Of a DNA stretch of 64,000 nucleotides, positions 26,951 to 41,479 are shown piece by piece. This stretch comes from Amia ocellicauda (taxonomy: Eukaryota; Chordata; Actinopteri; Amiiformes; Amiidae), in NCBI RefSeq assembly GCF_036373705.1, contig NC_089856.1, positions 14,476,501-14,540,500 of the forward strand. Reading direction: 5' to 3'. The stretch's first letter is position 1; every line of letters begins with the position of its first letter. Both the position numbers and the translations under genes were made by a program. The notes beneath the pieces are model-generated. The model did no database searches and was not told where the DNA came from. It saw nothing but the letters and a program-made list of their open reading frames with translations.

Positions 26951-29029
26951 CTGCATGAAACGGAAGGAAAGGTTTGCAGTCTGAGTGGATTATTCCTTTC
27001 TGTCCGAAACAGTCACGTTTTGTAGTGTGTTCTCCCACAAGTGGTCAGAAGCAGTCCGTCTTTCAATGACCGGACCGGGGTTTTCACCGTGTTTTGGATT
27101 CCTGGCGTTTGCATGTGCTTTCCTGAGCCGTGCTGATTCGTTGATTGAGATGGATGTCTACATCGTCAGCTGTGTTAGGAGGACGGGAGAGATAGAGAGT
27201 GCAGGATCCACCTGTGGTCCCCATGACGGTATAAGGGGATGTAACCGTTGCTCGATGAATACTGCTACAGCCCTTCAGATATGCCATAAGATATCTCCAA
27301 ATGCTTTTCACAGCAAAAGGGGAGAGAACTAATCGTAGGCCTTGTCGAGCAGGAGGGTCTTCAGCCTGGTTCTAGGTCATGAGAGAGAGAGAGAGAGTTC
27401 TGGAGTCTGGGAGCCTGTCATTGAGAGGATCGTGTCCCAGAAGAACCCGACCTGTAAAAGGGTCGATAGAGTACGTTTTGCATTGACAGAGCCCTCGGCT
27501 CCATTTGCAGCACGGCGCTGTATGACTTCTGCCAAATAAGAAAGCGCTGGAAGACGCAGGGCCTTGATAGTCGGCAACAGTTTCTTGTAACTTACTGTCT
27601 GTGCCACTGGGAGCCCATGGAGGCTTAACAAAATATGTGTCATGGGAGGTCGCAACCTCATGCAAGTCAGAACTCTAGCTGCACAATTTCTCACTAATTG
27701 CAGTTGATCTACAGTGGTCTTGGGTAGTTTGGCCACTTTCAGCTTTGGTTCGATCACCTATATTGCAGGGTAGATTAGTTGCGTTTTTGGGTGGTCTCTC
27801 TTGCCACAGCGTTTGTCATCTTATCGTGGGCTGACGCCTGGCAGATGAGATTCAATGTGGACAAGCGCAAGGTATTACAGGCAGGTAACAAAAATGTCCA
27901 CTAGCATTTCACTAGGGGAGGAACACAAGAGGAAGACGTAACGCACGAGAAAAAACCTAGGTGTTGATGTGGACTCATCACTTTCCCCATCCAAACAATG
28001 TGGGGAGGCAATAAGAAAGGCAAACAAAATGCTAGGGTACATTGTCAAAAGCGTTCAATTTCAAACAAGGGAAGTCATGTTACGACTGTACAATGCACTA
28101 GTTAGACCTCATCTGGAATAGTGTGCACAGCGCTTCAAGAAAGAAATCGCTGCTCTCGAGGCAGTTCAGAGGCGAGCAACCAGACTTTCTCCTGGATTGA
28201 AGGGTATGTCATACTCGGAGAGACTGAGGGATCTGAACCCTTTCACCCTGGAACAGAGACGACTACGTGGGAACTTGATTCAAGTCTTCAAAATCGTGAA
28301 AGGCGGTGACCACATCAAACCAGAGGAGCTTTTCCAGATGGGCAGGGACGCACGCACCCGGGGACAAAAATGAAAATCGGCCTTCGAGGCACACAAGACA
28401 GCGAACAGGAGACGCTTCTTAACACAGAGAGTTGTTCCAATCTGGAACAAACTCCCCAGCGATGTGGTTGAAGCCCACAATTTGGGAACATTCAAGAACA
28501 GACTGGACGTGATCCTTGGATCACCTGGGAATTAACAGACACCAGGCGAGAACGATGGGTCGAACGGCCTCCTCCCCTTGGTCAACTTTCTTATGTTTCC
28601 TATCTACGCTTGAGGAGCTACGTTTGACAACATGCAAGCATGCTGGCTATTCCACTGTCACCCAATGGTGCACAGGTGCTTTGGATGCTGCAAAAAGGCA
28701 GAAGTCGACGACTTCCGGGATTTCAACATGAACGCTAAGACATTGTGGGCATTACTTGTTCATAAGCCTGGGACTCAAAAGTGACGCTAATGCACCCTGA
28801 GTGGGAGGGCTGTTACGTTTCATGGGGATATGGCTCCAGGCTCTAATCGGCTAAGGCTATACTTTCAGGGATCATTTCTGTAGTCTGTGGCTAGAGAAAT
28901 GCTTTTCTAGACTGAGTGGTCTTGCTGTCCACGAGGAAGAGTTCGGAGCATTCCTTTCTGAGCACGAGAAGCGCTTCAAACGCTGCTTTCTAGGAGCGGT
29001 TTGTAGCTATTGATGAGTGTTTCTGGGTT
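26951..29029. repeat. Macrosatellite monomer 14 (2079 bp)
   Basis: Nearly identical to monomer 15. The pair shares the private variants gtgtcccagaag, gacaagcgcaagg, tgggaattaac and gggactcaaaagtgacgc, so it is a recent duplication of one copy. Confidence 0.95.
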
Positions 29030-31108
29030 CTGCATGAAACGGAAGGAAAGGTTTGCAGTCTGAGTGGATTATTCCTTTCTGTCCGAAACAGTCACGTTTT
29101 GTAGTGTGTTCTCCCACAAGTGGTCAGAAGCAGTCCATCTTTCAATGACCGGACCGGGGTTTTCACCGTGTTTTGGATTCCTGGCGTTTGCATGTGCTTT
29201 CCTGAGCCGTGCTGATTCGTTGATTGAGATGGATGTCTACATCGTCAGCTGTGTTAGGAGGACGGGAGAGATAGAGAGTGCAGGATCCACCTGTGGTCCC
29301 CATGACGGTATAAGGGGATGTAACCGTTGCTCGATGAATACTGCTACAGCCCTTCAGATATGCCATAAGATATCTCCAAATGCTTTTCACAGCAAAAGGG
29401 GAGAGAACTAATCGTAGGCCTTGTCGAGCAGGAGGGTCTTCAGCCTGGTTCTAGGTCATGAGAGAGAGAGAGAGAGTTCTGGAGTCTGGGAGCCTGTCAT
29501 TGAGAGGATCGTGTCCCAGAAGAACCCGACCTGTAAAAGGGTCGATAGAGTACGTTTTGCATTGACAGAGCCCTCGGCTCCATTTGCAGCACGGCGCTGT
29601 ATGACTTCTGCCAAATAAGAAAGCGCTGGAAGACGCAGGGCCTTGATAGTCGGCAACAGTTTCTTGTAACTTACTGTCTGTGCCACTGGGAGCCCATGGA
29701 GGCTTAACAAAATATGTGTCATGGGAGGTCGCAACCTCATGCAAGTCAGAACTCTAGCTGCACAATTTCTCACTAATTGCAGTTGATCTACAGTGGTCTT
29801 GGGTAGTTTGGCCACTTTCAGCTTTGGTTCGATCACCTATATTGCAGGGTAGATTAGTTGCGTTTTTGGGTGGTCTCTCTTGCCACAGCGTTTGTCATCT
29901 TATCGTGGGCTGACGCCTGGCAGATGAGATTCAATGTGGACAAGCGCAAGGTATTACAGGCAGGTAACAAAAATGTCCACTAGCATTTCACTAGGGGAGG
30001 AACACAAGAGGAAGACGTAACGCACGAGAAAAAACCTAGGTGTTGATGTGGACTCATCACTTTCCCCATCCAAACAATGTGGGGAGGCAATAAGAAAGGC
30101 AAACAAAATGCTAGGGTACATTGTCAAAAGCGTTCAATTTCAAACAAGGGAAGTCATGTTACGACTGTACAATGCACTAGTTAGACCTCATCTGGAATAG
30201 TGTGCACAGCGCTTCAAGAAAGAAATCGCTGCTCTCGAGGCAGTTCAGAGGCGAGCAACCAGACTTTCTCCTGGATTGAAGGGTATGTCATACTCGGAGA
30301 GACTGAGGGATCTGAACCCTTTCACCCTGGAACAGAGACGACTACGTGGGAACTTGATTCAAGTCTTCAAAATCGTGAAAGGCGGTGACCACATCAAACC
30401 AGAGGAGCTTTTCCAGATGGGCAGGGACGCACGCACCCGGGGACAAAAATGAAAATCGGCCTTCGAGGCACACAAGACAGCGAACAGGAGACGCTTCTTA
30501 ACACAGAGAGTTGTTCCAATCTGGAACAAACTCCCCAGCGATGTGGTTGAAGCCCACAATTTGGGAACATTCAAGAACAGACTGGACGTGATCCTTGGAT
30601 CACCTGGGAATTAACAGACACCAGGCGAGAACGATGGGTCGAACGGCCTCCTCCCCTTGGTCAACTTTCTTATGTTTCCTATCTACGCTTGAGGAGCTAC
30701 GTTTGACAACATGCAAGCATGCTGGCTATTCCACTGTCACCCAATGGTGCACAGGTGCTTTGGATGCTGCAAAAAGGCAGAAGTCGACGACTTCCGGGAT
30801 TTCAACATGAACGCTAAGACATTGTGGGCATTACTTGTTCATAAGCCTGGGACTCAAAAGTGACGCTAATGCACCCTGAGTGGGAGGGCTGTTACGTTTC
30901 ATGGGGATATGGCTCCAGGCTCTAATCGGCTAAGGCTATACTTTCAGGGATCATTTCTGTAGTCTGTGGCTAGAGAAATGCTTTTCTAGACTGAGTGGTC
31001 TTGCTGTCCACGAGGAAGAGTTCGGAGCATTCCTTTCTGAGCACGAGAAGCGCTTCAAACGCTGCTTTCTAGGAGCGGTTTGTAGCTATTGATGAGTGTT
31101 TCTGGGTT
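29030..31108. repeat. Macrosatellite monomer 15 (2079 bp)
   Basis: Sister of monomer 14. The few differences include cagtccatct near 29134. Confidence 0.95.
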
Positions 31109-33181
31109 CTGCATGAAACGGAAGGAAAGGTTTGCAGTCTGAGTGGATTATTCCTTTCTGTCCGAAACAGTCACGTTTTGTCGTGTGTTCTCCCACGAGT
31201 GGTCAGAAGCAGTCTGTCTTTCATTGACCGGACCGGGGTTTTCACCGTGTTTTGGATTCCTGGCGTTTGCATGTGCTTTCCTGAGCCGTGCTGATTCGTT
31301 GATTGAGATGGATGTCTACATCGTCAGCTGTGTTAGGAGGACGGGAGATATAGAGAGTGCAGGATCCACCTGTGGTCCCCATGACGGTATAAGGGGATGT
31401 AACCGTTGCTCGATGAATACTGCTACAGCCCTTCAGATACGCCATAAGATATCTCCAAATGCTTTTCACAGCAAAACGGGAGAAAACTAATCTTAGGCCT
31501 TGTCGAGCAGGAAGGTCTTCAGCCTGGTTCTAGGTCATGAGAGAGAGAGTTCTGGAGTCTGGGAACCTGTCATTGAGAGGATCGTGTGCCAGAAGAACCC
31601 GACCTGTAAAAGGGTCGATAGAGTACGTTTTGCATTGACAGAGCCCTCGGCTCCATTTGCAGCACGGCGCTGTATGACTTCTGCCAAATAAGAAAGCGCT
31701 GGAAGACGCAGGGCCTTGATAGTCGGCAACAGTTTCTTGTAACTTATTGTCTGTGCCACTGGGAGCCCATGGAGGCTTAACAAAATACGTGTCATGGGAG
31801 GTCGCAACCTCATGCAAGTCAGAACTCTAGCTGCACAATTTCTCACTAATTGCAGTTGATCTACAGTGGTCTTGGGTAGTTTGGCCACTTTCAGCTTTGG
31901 TTCGATCACCTATATTGCAGGGTAGATTAGTTGCGTTTTTGGGTGGTCTCTCTTGCCACAGCGTTTGTCATCTTATCGTGGGCTGACGCCTGGCAGATGA
32001 GATTCAATGTGGACAAGTGCAAGGTATTACAGGCAGGTAACAAAAATGTCCACTAGCATTTCACTAGGGGAGGAACACAAGAGGAAGACGTAACGCACGA
32101 GAAAAAACCTAGGTGTTGATGTGGACTCATCACTTTCCCCATCCAAACAATGTGGGGAGGCAATAAGAAAGGCAAACAAAATGCTAGGGTACATTGTCAA
32201 AAGCGTTCAATTTCAAACAAGGGAAGTCATGTTACGACCGTACAATGCACTAGTTAGACCTCATCTGGAATAGTGTGCACAGCGCTTCAAGAAAGAAATC
32301 GCTGCTCTCGAGGCAGTTCAGAGGCGAGCAACCAGACTTTCTCCTGGCTTGAAGGGTATGTCATACTCGGAGAGACTGAGGGATCTGAACCCTTTCACCC
32401 TGGAACAGAGACGACTACGTGGGAACTTGATTCAAGTCTTCAAAATCGTGAAAGGCGGTGACCACATCAAACCAGAGGAGCTTTTCCAGATGGGCAGGGA
32501 CGCACGCACCTGGGGACAAAAATGAAAATCGGCCTTCGAGGCACACAAGACAGCGAACAGGAGACGCTTCTTCACACAGAGAGTTGTTCCAATCTGGAAC
32601 AAACTCCCCAGCGATGTGGTTGAAGCCCACAATTTGGGAACATTCAAGAACAGACTGGACGTGATCCTTGGATCACCTGGGTATTAACAGACACCAGGCG
32701 AGAACGATGGGTCGAACGGCCTCCTCCCCTTGGTCAACTTTCTTATGTTTCCTATCTACGCTTGAGGAGCTACGTTTGACAACATACAAGCATGCTGGCT
32801 ATTCCACTGTCACCCAATGGTGCACAGGTGCTTTGGATGCTGCAAAAAGGCAGAAGTCGACGACTTCCGGGATTTCGACATGAACGCTAAGACATTGTGG
32901 GCATTACTTGTTCATAAGCCTGGGAGTCAAAAGTGAGGCTAATGCACCCTGAGTGGGAGGGCTGTTACGTTTCATGGGGATATGGCTCCAGGCTCTAATC
33001 GGCTAAGGCTATACTTTCAGGGATCATTTCTGTAGTCTGTGGCTAGAGAAATGCTTTTCTAGACTGAGTGGTCTTGCTGTCCACGAGGAAGAGTTCGGAG
33101 CATTCCTTTCTGAGCACGAGAAGAGCTTCAAATGCTGCTTTCTAGGAGCGGTTTGTAGCTATCGATGAGTGTTTCTGGGTT
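31109..33181. repeat. Macrosatellite monomer 16 (2073 bp)
   Basis: First of the type with cacctggggac, aacatacaagc, ttcgacatg and cttattgtctg, shared with monomers 18-20. Private ggagatatagag near 31345 and cgaccgtac near 32236. Confidence 0.95.
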
Positions 33182-35260
33182 CTGCATGAAACGGAAGGAA
33201 AGGTTTGCAGTCTGAGTGGATTATTCCTTTCTGTCCGAAACAGTCACGTTTTGTCGTGTGTTCTCCCACAAGTGGTCAGAAGCAGTCCGTCTTTCAATGA
33301 CCGGACCGGGGTTTTCACCGTGTTTTGGATTCCTGGCATTTGCATGTGCTTTCCTGAGCCGTGCTGATTCGTTGATTGAGATGGATGTCTACATCGTCAG
33401 CTGTGTTAGGAGGACGGGAGAGATAGAGAGTGCAGGATCCACCTGTGGTCCCCATGACGGTATAAGGGGATGTAACCGTTGCTCGATGAATACTGCTACA
33501 GCCCTTCAGATACGCCATAAGATATCTCCAAATGCTTTTCACAGCAAAAGGGGAGAAAACTAATCGTAGGCCTTGTCGAGCAGGAGGGTCTTCAGCCTGG
33601 TTCTAGGTCATGAGAGAGAGAGAGAGAGTTCTGGAGTCTGGGAGCCTGTCATTGAGAGGATCGTGTGCCAGAAGAACCCGACCTGTAAAAGGGTCGATAG
33701 AGTACGTTTTGCATTGACAGAGCCCTCGGCTCCATTTGCAGCACGGCGCTGTATGACTTCTGCCAAATAAGAAAGCGCTGGAAGACGCAGGGCCTTGATA
33801 GTCGGCAACAGTTTCTTGTAACTTACTGTCTGTGCCACTGGGAGCCCATGGAGGCTTAACAAAATATGTGTCATGGGAGGTCGCAACCTCATGCAAGTCA
33901 GAACTCTAGCTGCACAATTTCTCACTAATTGCAGTTGATCTACAGTGGTCTTGGGTAGTTTGGCCACTTTCAGCTTTGGTTCGATCACCTATATTGCAGG
34001 GTAGATTAGTTGCGTTTTTGGGTGGTCTCTCTTGCCACAGCGTTTGTCATCTTATCGTGGGCTGACGCCTGGCAGATGAGATTCAATGTGGACAAGTGCA
34101 AGGTATTACAGGCAGGTAACAAAAATGTCCACTAGCATTTCACTAGGGGAGGAACACAAGAGGAAGACGTAACGCACGAGAAAAAACCTAGGTGTTGATG
34201 TGGACTCATCACTTTCCCCATCCAAACAATGTGGGGAGGCAATAAGAAAGGCAAACAAAATGCTAGGGTACATTGTCAAAAGCGTTCAATTTCAAACAAG
34301 GGAAGTCATGTTACGACTGTACAATGCACTAGTTAGACCTCATCTGGAATAGTGTGCACAGCGCTTCAAGAAAGAAATCGCTGCTCTCGAGGCAGTTCAG
34401 AGGCGAGCAACCAGACTTTCTCCTGGATTGAAGGGTATGTCATACTCGGAGAGACTGAGGGATCTGAACCCTTTCACCCTGGAACAGAGACGACTACGTG
34501 GGAACTTGATTCAAGTCTTCAAAATCGTGAAAGGCGGTGACCACATCAAACCAGAGGAGCTTTTCCAGATGGGCAGGGACGCACGCACCCGGGGACAAAA
34601 ATGAAAATCGGCCTTCGAGGCACACAAGACAGCGAACAGGAGACGCTTCTTAATACAGAGAGTTGTTCCAATCTGGAACAAACTCCCCAGCGATGTGGTT
34701 GAAGCCCACAATTTGGGAACATTCAAGAACAGACTGGACGTGATCCTTGGATCACCTGGGAATTAACAGACACCAGGCGAGAACGATGGGTCGAACGGCC
34801 TCCTCCCCTTGGTCAACTTTCTTATGTTTCCTATCTACGCTTGAGGAGCTACGTTTGACAACATGCAAGCATGCTGGCTATTCCACTGTCACCCAATGGT
34901 GCACAGGTGCTTTGGATGCTGCAAAAAGGCAGAAGTCGACGACTTCCGGGATTTCAACATGAACGCTAAGACATTGTGGGCATTACTTGTTCATAAGCCT
35001 GGGACTCAAAAGTGAGGCTAATGCACCCTGAGTGGGAGGGCTGTTACGTTTCATGGGGATATGGCTCCAGGCTCTAATCGGCTAAGGCTATACTTTCAGG
35101 GATCATTTCTGTAGTCTGTGGCTAGAGAAATGCTTTTCTAGACTGAGTGGTCTTGCTGTCCACGAGGAAGAGTTCGGAGCATTCCTTTCTGAGCACGAGA
35201 AGCGCTTCAAACGCTGCTTTCTAGGAGCGGTTTGTAGCTATCGATGAGTGTTTCTGGGTT
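33182..35260. repeat. Macrosatellite monomer 17 (2079 bp)
   Basis: In most of its length it belongs with monomers 14 and 15 (long GA run, ttcaacatg, gggaattaac, gggactcaaaag), yet it lies between two monomers of the other type (16 and 18). Confidence 0.95.
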
Positions 35261-37333
35261 CTGCATGAAACGGAAGGAAAGGTTTGCAGTCTGAGTGGAT
35301 TATTCCTTTCTGTCCGAAACAGTCGCAGATTGTCGTGTGTTCTCCCACGAGTGGTCAGAAGCAGTCTGTCTTTCATTGACCGGACCGGGGTTTTCACCGT
35401 GTTTTGGATTCCTGGCGTTTGCATGTGCTTTCCTGAGCCGTGCTGATTCGTTGATTGAGATGGATGTCTACATCGTCAGCTGTGTTAGGAGGACGGGAGA
35501 GATAGAGAGTGCAGGATCCACCTGTGGTCCCCATGACGGTATAAGGGGATGTAACCGTTGCTCGATGAATACTGCTACAGCCCTTCAGATACGCCATAAG
35601 ATATCTCCAAATGCTTTTCACAGCAAAACGGGAGAAAACTAATCTTAGGCCTTGTCGAGCAGGAGGGTCTTCAGCCTGGTTCTAGGTCATGAGAGAGAGA
35701 GTTCTGGAGTCTGGGAACCTGTCATTGAGAGGATCGTGTGCCAGAAGAACCCGACCTGTAAAAGGGTCGATAGAGTACGTTTTGCATTGACAGAGCCCTC
35801 GGCTCCATTTGCAGCACGGCGCTGTATGACTTCTGCCAAATAAGAAAGCGCTGGAAGACGCAGGGCCTTGATAGTCGGCAACAGTTTCTTGTAACTTATT
35901 GTCTGTGCCACTGGGAGCCCATGGAGGCTTAACAAAATACGTGTCATGGGAGGTCGCAACCTCATGCAAGTCAGAACTCTAGCTGCACAATTTCTCACTA
36001 ATTGCAGTTGATCTACAGTGGTCTTGGGTAGTTTGGCCACTTTCAGCTTTGGTTCGATCACCTATATTGCAGGGTAGATTAGTTGCGTTTTTGGGTGGTC
36101 TCTCTTGCCACAGCGTTTGTCATCTTATCGTGGGCTGACGCCTGGCAGATGAGATTCAATGTGGACAAGTGCAAGGTATTACAGGCAGGTAACAAAAATG
36201 TCCACTAGCATTTCACTAGGGGAGGAACACAAGAGGAAGACGTAACGCACGAGAAAAAACCTAGGTGTTGATGTGGACTCATCACTTTCCCCATCCAAAC
36301 AATGTGGGGAGGCAATAAGAAAGGCAAACAAAATGCTAGGGTACATTGTCAAAAGCGTTCAATTTCAAACAAGGGAAGTCATGTTACGACTGTACAATGC
36401 ACTAGTTAGACCTCATCTGGAATAGTGTGCACAGCGCTTCAAGAAAGAAATCGCTGCTCTCGAGGCAGTTCAGAGGCGAGCAACCAGACTTTCTCCTGGC
36501 TTGAAGGGTATGTCATACTCGGAGAGACTGAGGGATCTGAACCCTTTCACCCTGGAACAGAGACGACTACGTGGGAACTTGATTCAAGTCTTCAAAATCG
36601 TGAAAGGCGGTGACCACATCAAACCAGAGGAGCTTTTCCAGATGGGCAGGGACGCACGCACCTGGGGACAAAAATGAAAATCGGCCTTCGAGGCACACAA
36701 GACAGCGAACAGGAGACGCTTCTTCACACAGAGAGTTGTTCCAATCTGGAACAAACTCCCCAGCGATGTGGTTGAAGCCCACAATTTGGGAACATTCAAG
36801 AACAGACTGGACGTGATCCTTGGATCACCTGGGTATTAACAGACACCAGGCGAGAACGATGGGTCGAACGGCCTCCTCCCCTTGGTCAACTTTCTTATGT
36901 TTCCTATCTACGCTTGAGGAGCTACGTTTGACAACATACAAGCATGCTGGCTATTCCACTGTCACCCAATGGTGCACAGGTGCTTTGGATGCTGCAAAAA
37001 GGCAGAAGTCGACGACTTCCGGGATTTCGACATGAACGCTAAGACATTGTGGGCATTACTTGTTCATAAGCCTGGGAGTCAAAAGTGAGGCTAATGCACC
37101 CTGAGTGGGAGGGCTGTTACGTTTCATGGGGATATGGCTCCAGGCTCTAATCGGCTAAGGCTATACTTTCAGGGATCATTTCTGTAGTCTGTGGCTAGAG
37201 AAATGCTTTTCTAGACTGAGTGGTCTTGCTGTCCACGAGGAAGAGTTCGGAGCATTCCTTTCTGAGCACGAGAAGAGCTTCAAATGCTGCTTTCTAGGAG
37301 CGGTTTGTAGCTATCGATGAGTGTTTCTGGGTT
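35261..37333. repeat. Macrosatellite monomer 18 (2073 bp)
   Basis: Almost the same as monomer 16 after the first 200 bp. The beginning has gtcgcagattgtc, a private variant. Confidence 0.95.
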
Positions 37334-39406
37334 CTGCATGAAACGGAAGGAAAGGTTTGCAGTCTGAGTGGATTATTCCTTTCTGTCCGAAACAGTCACG
37401 TTTTGTCGTGTGTTCTCCCACAAGTGGTCAGAAGCAGTCCGTCTTTCAATGACCGGACCGGGGTTTTCACCGTGTTTTGGATTCCTGGCATTTGCATGTG
37501 CTTTCCTGAGCCGTGCTGATTCGTTGATTGAGATGGATGTCTACATCGTCAGCTGTGTTAGGAGGACGGGAGAGATAGAGAGTGCAGGATCCACCTGTGG
37601 TCCCCATGACGGTATAAGGGGATGTAACCGTTGCTCGATGAATACTGCTACAGCCCTTCAGATACGCCATAAGATATCTCCAAATGCTTTTCACAGCAAA
37701 ACGGGAGAAAACTAATCTTAGGCCTTGTCGAGCAGGAGGGTCTTCAGCCTGGTTCTAGGTCATGAGAGAGAGAGTTCTGGAGTCTGGGAACCTGTCATTG
37801 AGAGGATCGTGTGCCAGAAGAACCCGACCTGTAAAAGGGTCGATAGAGTACGTTTTGCATTGACAGAGCCCTCGGCTCCATTTGCAGCACGGCGCTGTAT
37901 GACTTCTGCCAAATAAGAAAGCGCTGGAAGACGCAGGGCCTTGATAGTCGGCAACAGTTTCTTGTAACTTATTGTCTGTGCCACTGGGAGCCCATGGAGG
38001 CTTAACAAAATACGTGTCATGGGAGGTCGCAACCTCATGCAAGTCAGAACTCTAGCTGCACAATTTCTCACTAATTGCAGTTGATCTACAGTGGTCTTGG
38101 GTAGTTTGGCCACTTTCAGCTTTGGTTCGATCACCTATATTGCAGGGTAGATTAGTTGCGTTTTTGGGTGGTCTCTCTTGCCACAGCGTTTGTCATCTTA
38201 TCGTGGGCTGACGCCTGGCAGATGAGATTCAATGTGGACAAGTGCAAGGTATTACAGGCAGGTAACAAAAATGTCCACTAGCATTTCACTAGGGGAGGAA
38301 CACAAGAGGAAGACGTAACGCACGAGAAAAAACCTAGGTGTTGATGTGGACTCATCACTTTCCCCATCCAAACAATGTGGGGAGGCAATAAGAAAGGCAA
38401 ACAAAATGCTAGGGTACATTGTCAAAAGCGTTCAATTTCAAACAAGGGAAGTCATGTTACGACTGTACAATGCACTAGTTAGACCTCATCTGGAATAGTG
38501 TGCACAGCGCTTCAAGAAAGAAATCGCTGCTCTCGAGGCAGTTCAGAGGCGAGCAACCAGACTTTCTCCTGGCTTGAAGGGTATGTCATACTCGGAGAGA
38601 CTGAGGGATCTGAACCCTTTCACCCTGGAACAGAGACGACTACGTGGGAACTTGATTCAAGTCTTCAAAATCGTGAAAGGCGGTGACCACATCAAACCAG
38701 AGGAGCTTTTCCAGATGGGCAGGGACGCACGCACCTGGGGACAAAAATGAAAATCGGCCTTCGAGGCACACAAGACAGCGAACAGGAGACGCTTCTTCAC
38801 ACAGAGAGTTGTTCCAATCTGGAACAAACTCCCCAGCGATGTGGTTGAAGCCCACAATTTGGGAACATTCAAGAACAGACTGGACGTGATCCTTGGATCA
38901 CCTGGGTATTAACAGACACCAGGCGAGAACGATGGGTCGAACGGCCTCCTCCCCTTGGTCAACTTTCTTATGTTTCCTATCTACGCTTGAGGAGCTACGT
39001 TTGACAACATACAAGCATGCTGGCTATTCCACTGTCACCCAATGGTGCACAGGTGCTTTGGATGCTGCAAAAAGGCAGAAGTCGACGACTTCCGGGATTT
39101 CGACATGAACGCTAAGACATTGTGGGCATTACTTGTTCATAAGCCTGGGAGTCAAAAGTGAGGCTAATGCACCCTGAGTGGGAGGGCTGTTACGTTTCAT
39201 GGGGATATGGCTCCAGGCTCTAATCGGCTAAGGCTATACTTTCAGGGATCATTTCTGTAGTCTGTGGCTAGAGAAATGCTTTTCTAGACTGAGTGGTCTT
39301 GCTGTCCACGAGGAAGAGTTCGGAGCATTCCTTTCTGAGCACGAGAAGAGCTTCAAATGCTGCTTTCTAGGAGCGGTTTGTAGCTATCGATGAGTGTTTC
39401 TGGGTT
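37334..39406. repeat. Macrosatellite monomer 19 (2073 bp)
   Basis: I see no difference between this copy and monomer 20 over the full length, which points to a very recent duplication or conversion. Confidence 0.95.
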
Positions 39407-41479
39407 CTGCATGAAACGGAAGGAAAGGTTTGCAGTCTGAGTGGATTATTCCTTTCTGTCCGAAACAGTCACGTTTTGTCGTGTGTTCTCCCACAAGTGG
39501 TCAGAAGCAGTCCGTCTTTCAATGACCGGACCGGGGTTTTCACCGTGTTTTGGATTCCTGGCATTTGCATGTGCTTTCCTGAGCCGTGCTGATTCGTTGA
39601 TTGAGATGGATGTCTACATCGTCAGCTGTGTTAGGAGGACGGGAGAGATAGAGAGTGCAGGATCCACCTGTGGTCCCCATGACGGTATAAGGGGATGTAA
39701 CCGTTGCTCGATGAATACTGCTACAGCCCTTCAGATACGCCATAAGATATCTCCAAATGCTTTTCACAGCAAAACGGGAGAAAACTAATCTTAGGCCTTG
39801 TCGAGCAGGAGGGTCTTCAGCCTGGTTCTAGGTCATGAGAGAGAGAGTTCTGGAGTCTGGGAACCTGTCATTGAGAGGATCGTGTGCCAGAAGAACCCGA
39901 CCTGTAAAAGGGTCGATAGAGTACGTTTTGCATTGACAGAGCCCTCGGCTCCATTTGCAGCACGGCGCTGTATGACTTCTGCCAAATAAGAAAGCGCTGG
40001 AAGACGCAGGGCCTTGATAGTCGGCAACAGTTTCTTGTAACTTATTGTCTGTGCCACTGGGAGCCCATGGAGGCTTAACAAAATACGTGTCATGGGAGGT
40101 CGCAACCTCATGCAAGTCAGAACTCTAGCTGCACAATTTCTCACTAATTGCAGTTGATCTACAGTGGTCTTGGGTAGTTTGGCCACTTTCAGCTTTGGTT
40201 CGATCACCTATATTGCAGGGTAGATTAGTTGCGTTTTTGGGTGGTCTCTCTTGCCACAGCGTTTGTCATCTTATCGTGGGCTGACGCCTGGCAGATGAGA
40301 TTCAATGTGGACAAGTGCAAGGTATTACAGGCAGGTAACAAAAATGTCCACTAGCATTTCACTAGGGGAGGAACACAAGAGGAAGACGTAACGCACGAGA
40401 AAAAACCTAGGTGTTGATGTGGACTCATCACTTTCCCCATCCAAACAATGTGGGGAGGCAATAAGAAAGGCAAACAAAATGCTAGGGTACATTGTCAAAA
40501 GCGTTCAATTTCAAACAAGGGAAGTCATGTTACGACTGTACAATGCACTAGTTAGACCTCATCTGGAATAGTGTGCACAGCGCTTCAAGAAAGAAATCGC
40601 TGCTCTCGAGGCAGTTCAGAGGCGAGCAACCAGACTTTCTCCTGGCTTGAAGGGTATGTCATACTCGGAGAGACTGAGGGATCTGAACCCTTTCACCCTG
40701 GAACAGAGACGACTACGTGGGAACTTGATTCAAGTCTTCAAAATCGTGAAAGGCGGTGACCACATCAAACCAGAGGAGCTTTTCCAGATGGGCAGGGACG
40801 CACGCACCTGGGGACAAAAATGAAAATCGGCCTTCGAGGCACACAAGACAGCGAACAGGAGACGCTTCTTCACACAGAGAGTTGTTCCAATCTGGAACAA
40901 ACTCCCCAGCGATGTGGTTGAAGCCCACAATTTGGGAACATTCAAGAACAGACTGGACGTGATCCTTGGATCACCTGGGTATTAACAGACACCAGGCGAG
41001 AACGATGGGTCGAACGGCCTCCTCCCCTTGGTCAACTTTCTTATGTTTCCTATCTACGCTTGAGGAGCTACGTTTGACAACATACAAGCATGCTGGCTAT
41101 TCCACTGTCACCCAATGGTGCACAGGTGCTTTGGATGCTGCAAAAAGGCAGAAGTCGACGACTTCCGGGATTTCGACATGAACGCTAAGACATTGTGGGC
41201 ATTACTTGTTCATAAGCCTGGGAGTCAAAAGTGAGGCTAATGCACCCTGAGTGGGAGGGCTGTTACGTTTCATGGGGATATGGCTCCAGGCTCTAATCGG
41301 CTAAGGCTATACTTTCAGGGATCATTTCTGTAGTCTGTGGCTAGAGAAATGCTTTTCTAGACTGAGTGGTCTTGCTGTCCACGAGGAAGAGTTCGGAGCA
41401 TTCCTTTCTGAGCACGAGAAGAGCTTCAAATGCTGCTTTCTAGGAGCGGTTTGTAGCTATCGATGAGTGTTTCTGGGTT
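39407..41479. repeat. Macrosatellite monomer 20 (2073 bp), last full copy
   Basis: Apparently identical to monomer 19. Its sequence type continues into the first 440 bp of the terminal piece. Confidence 0.95.
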
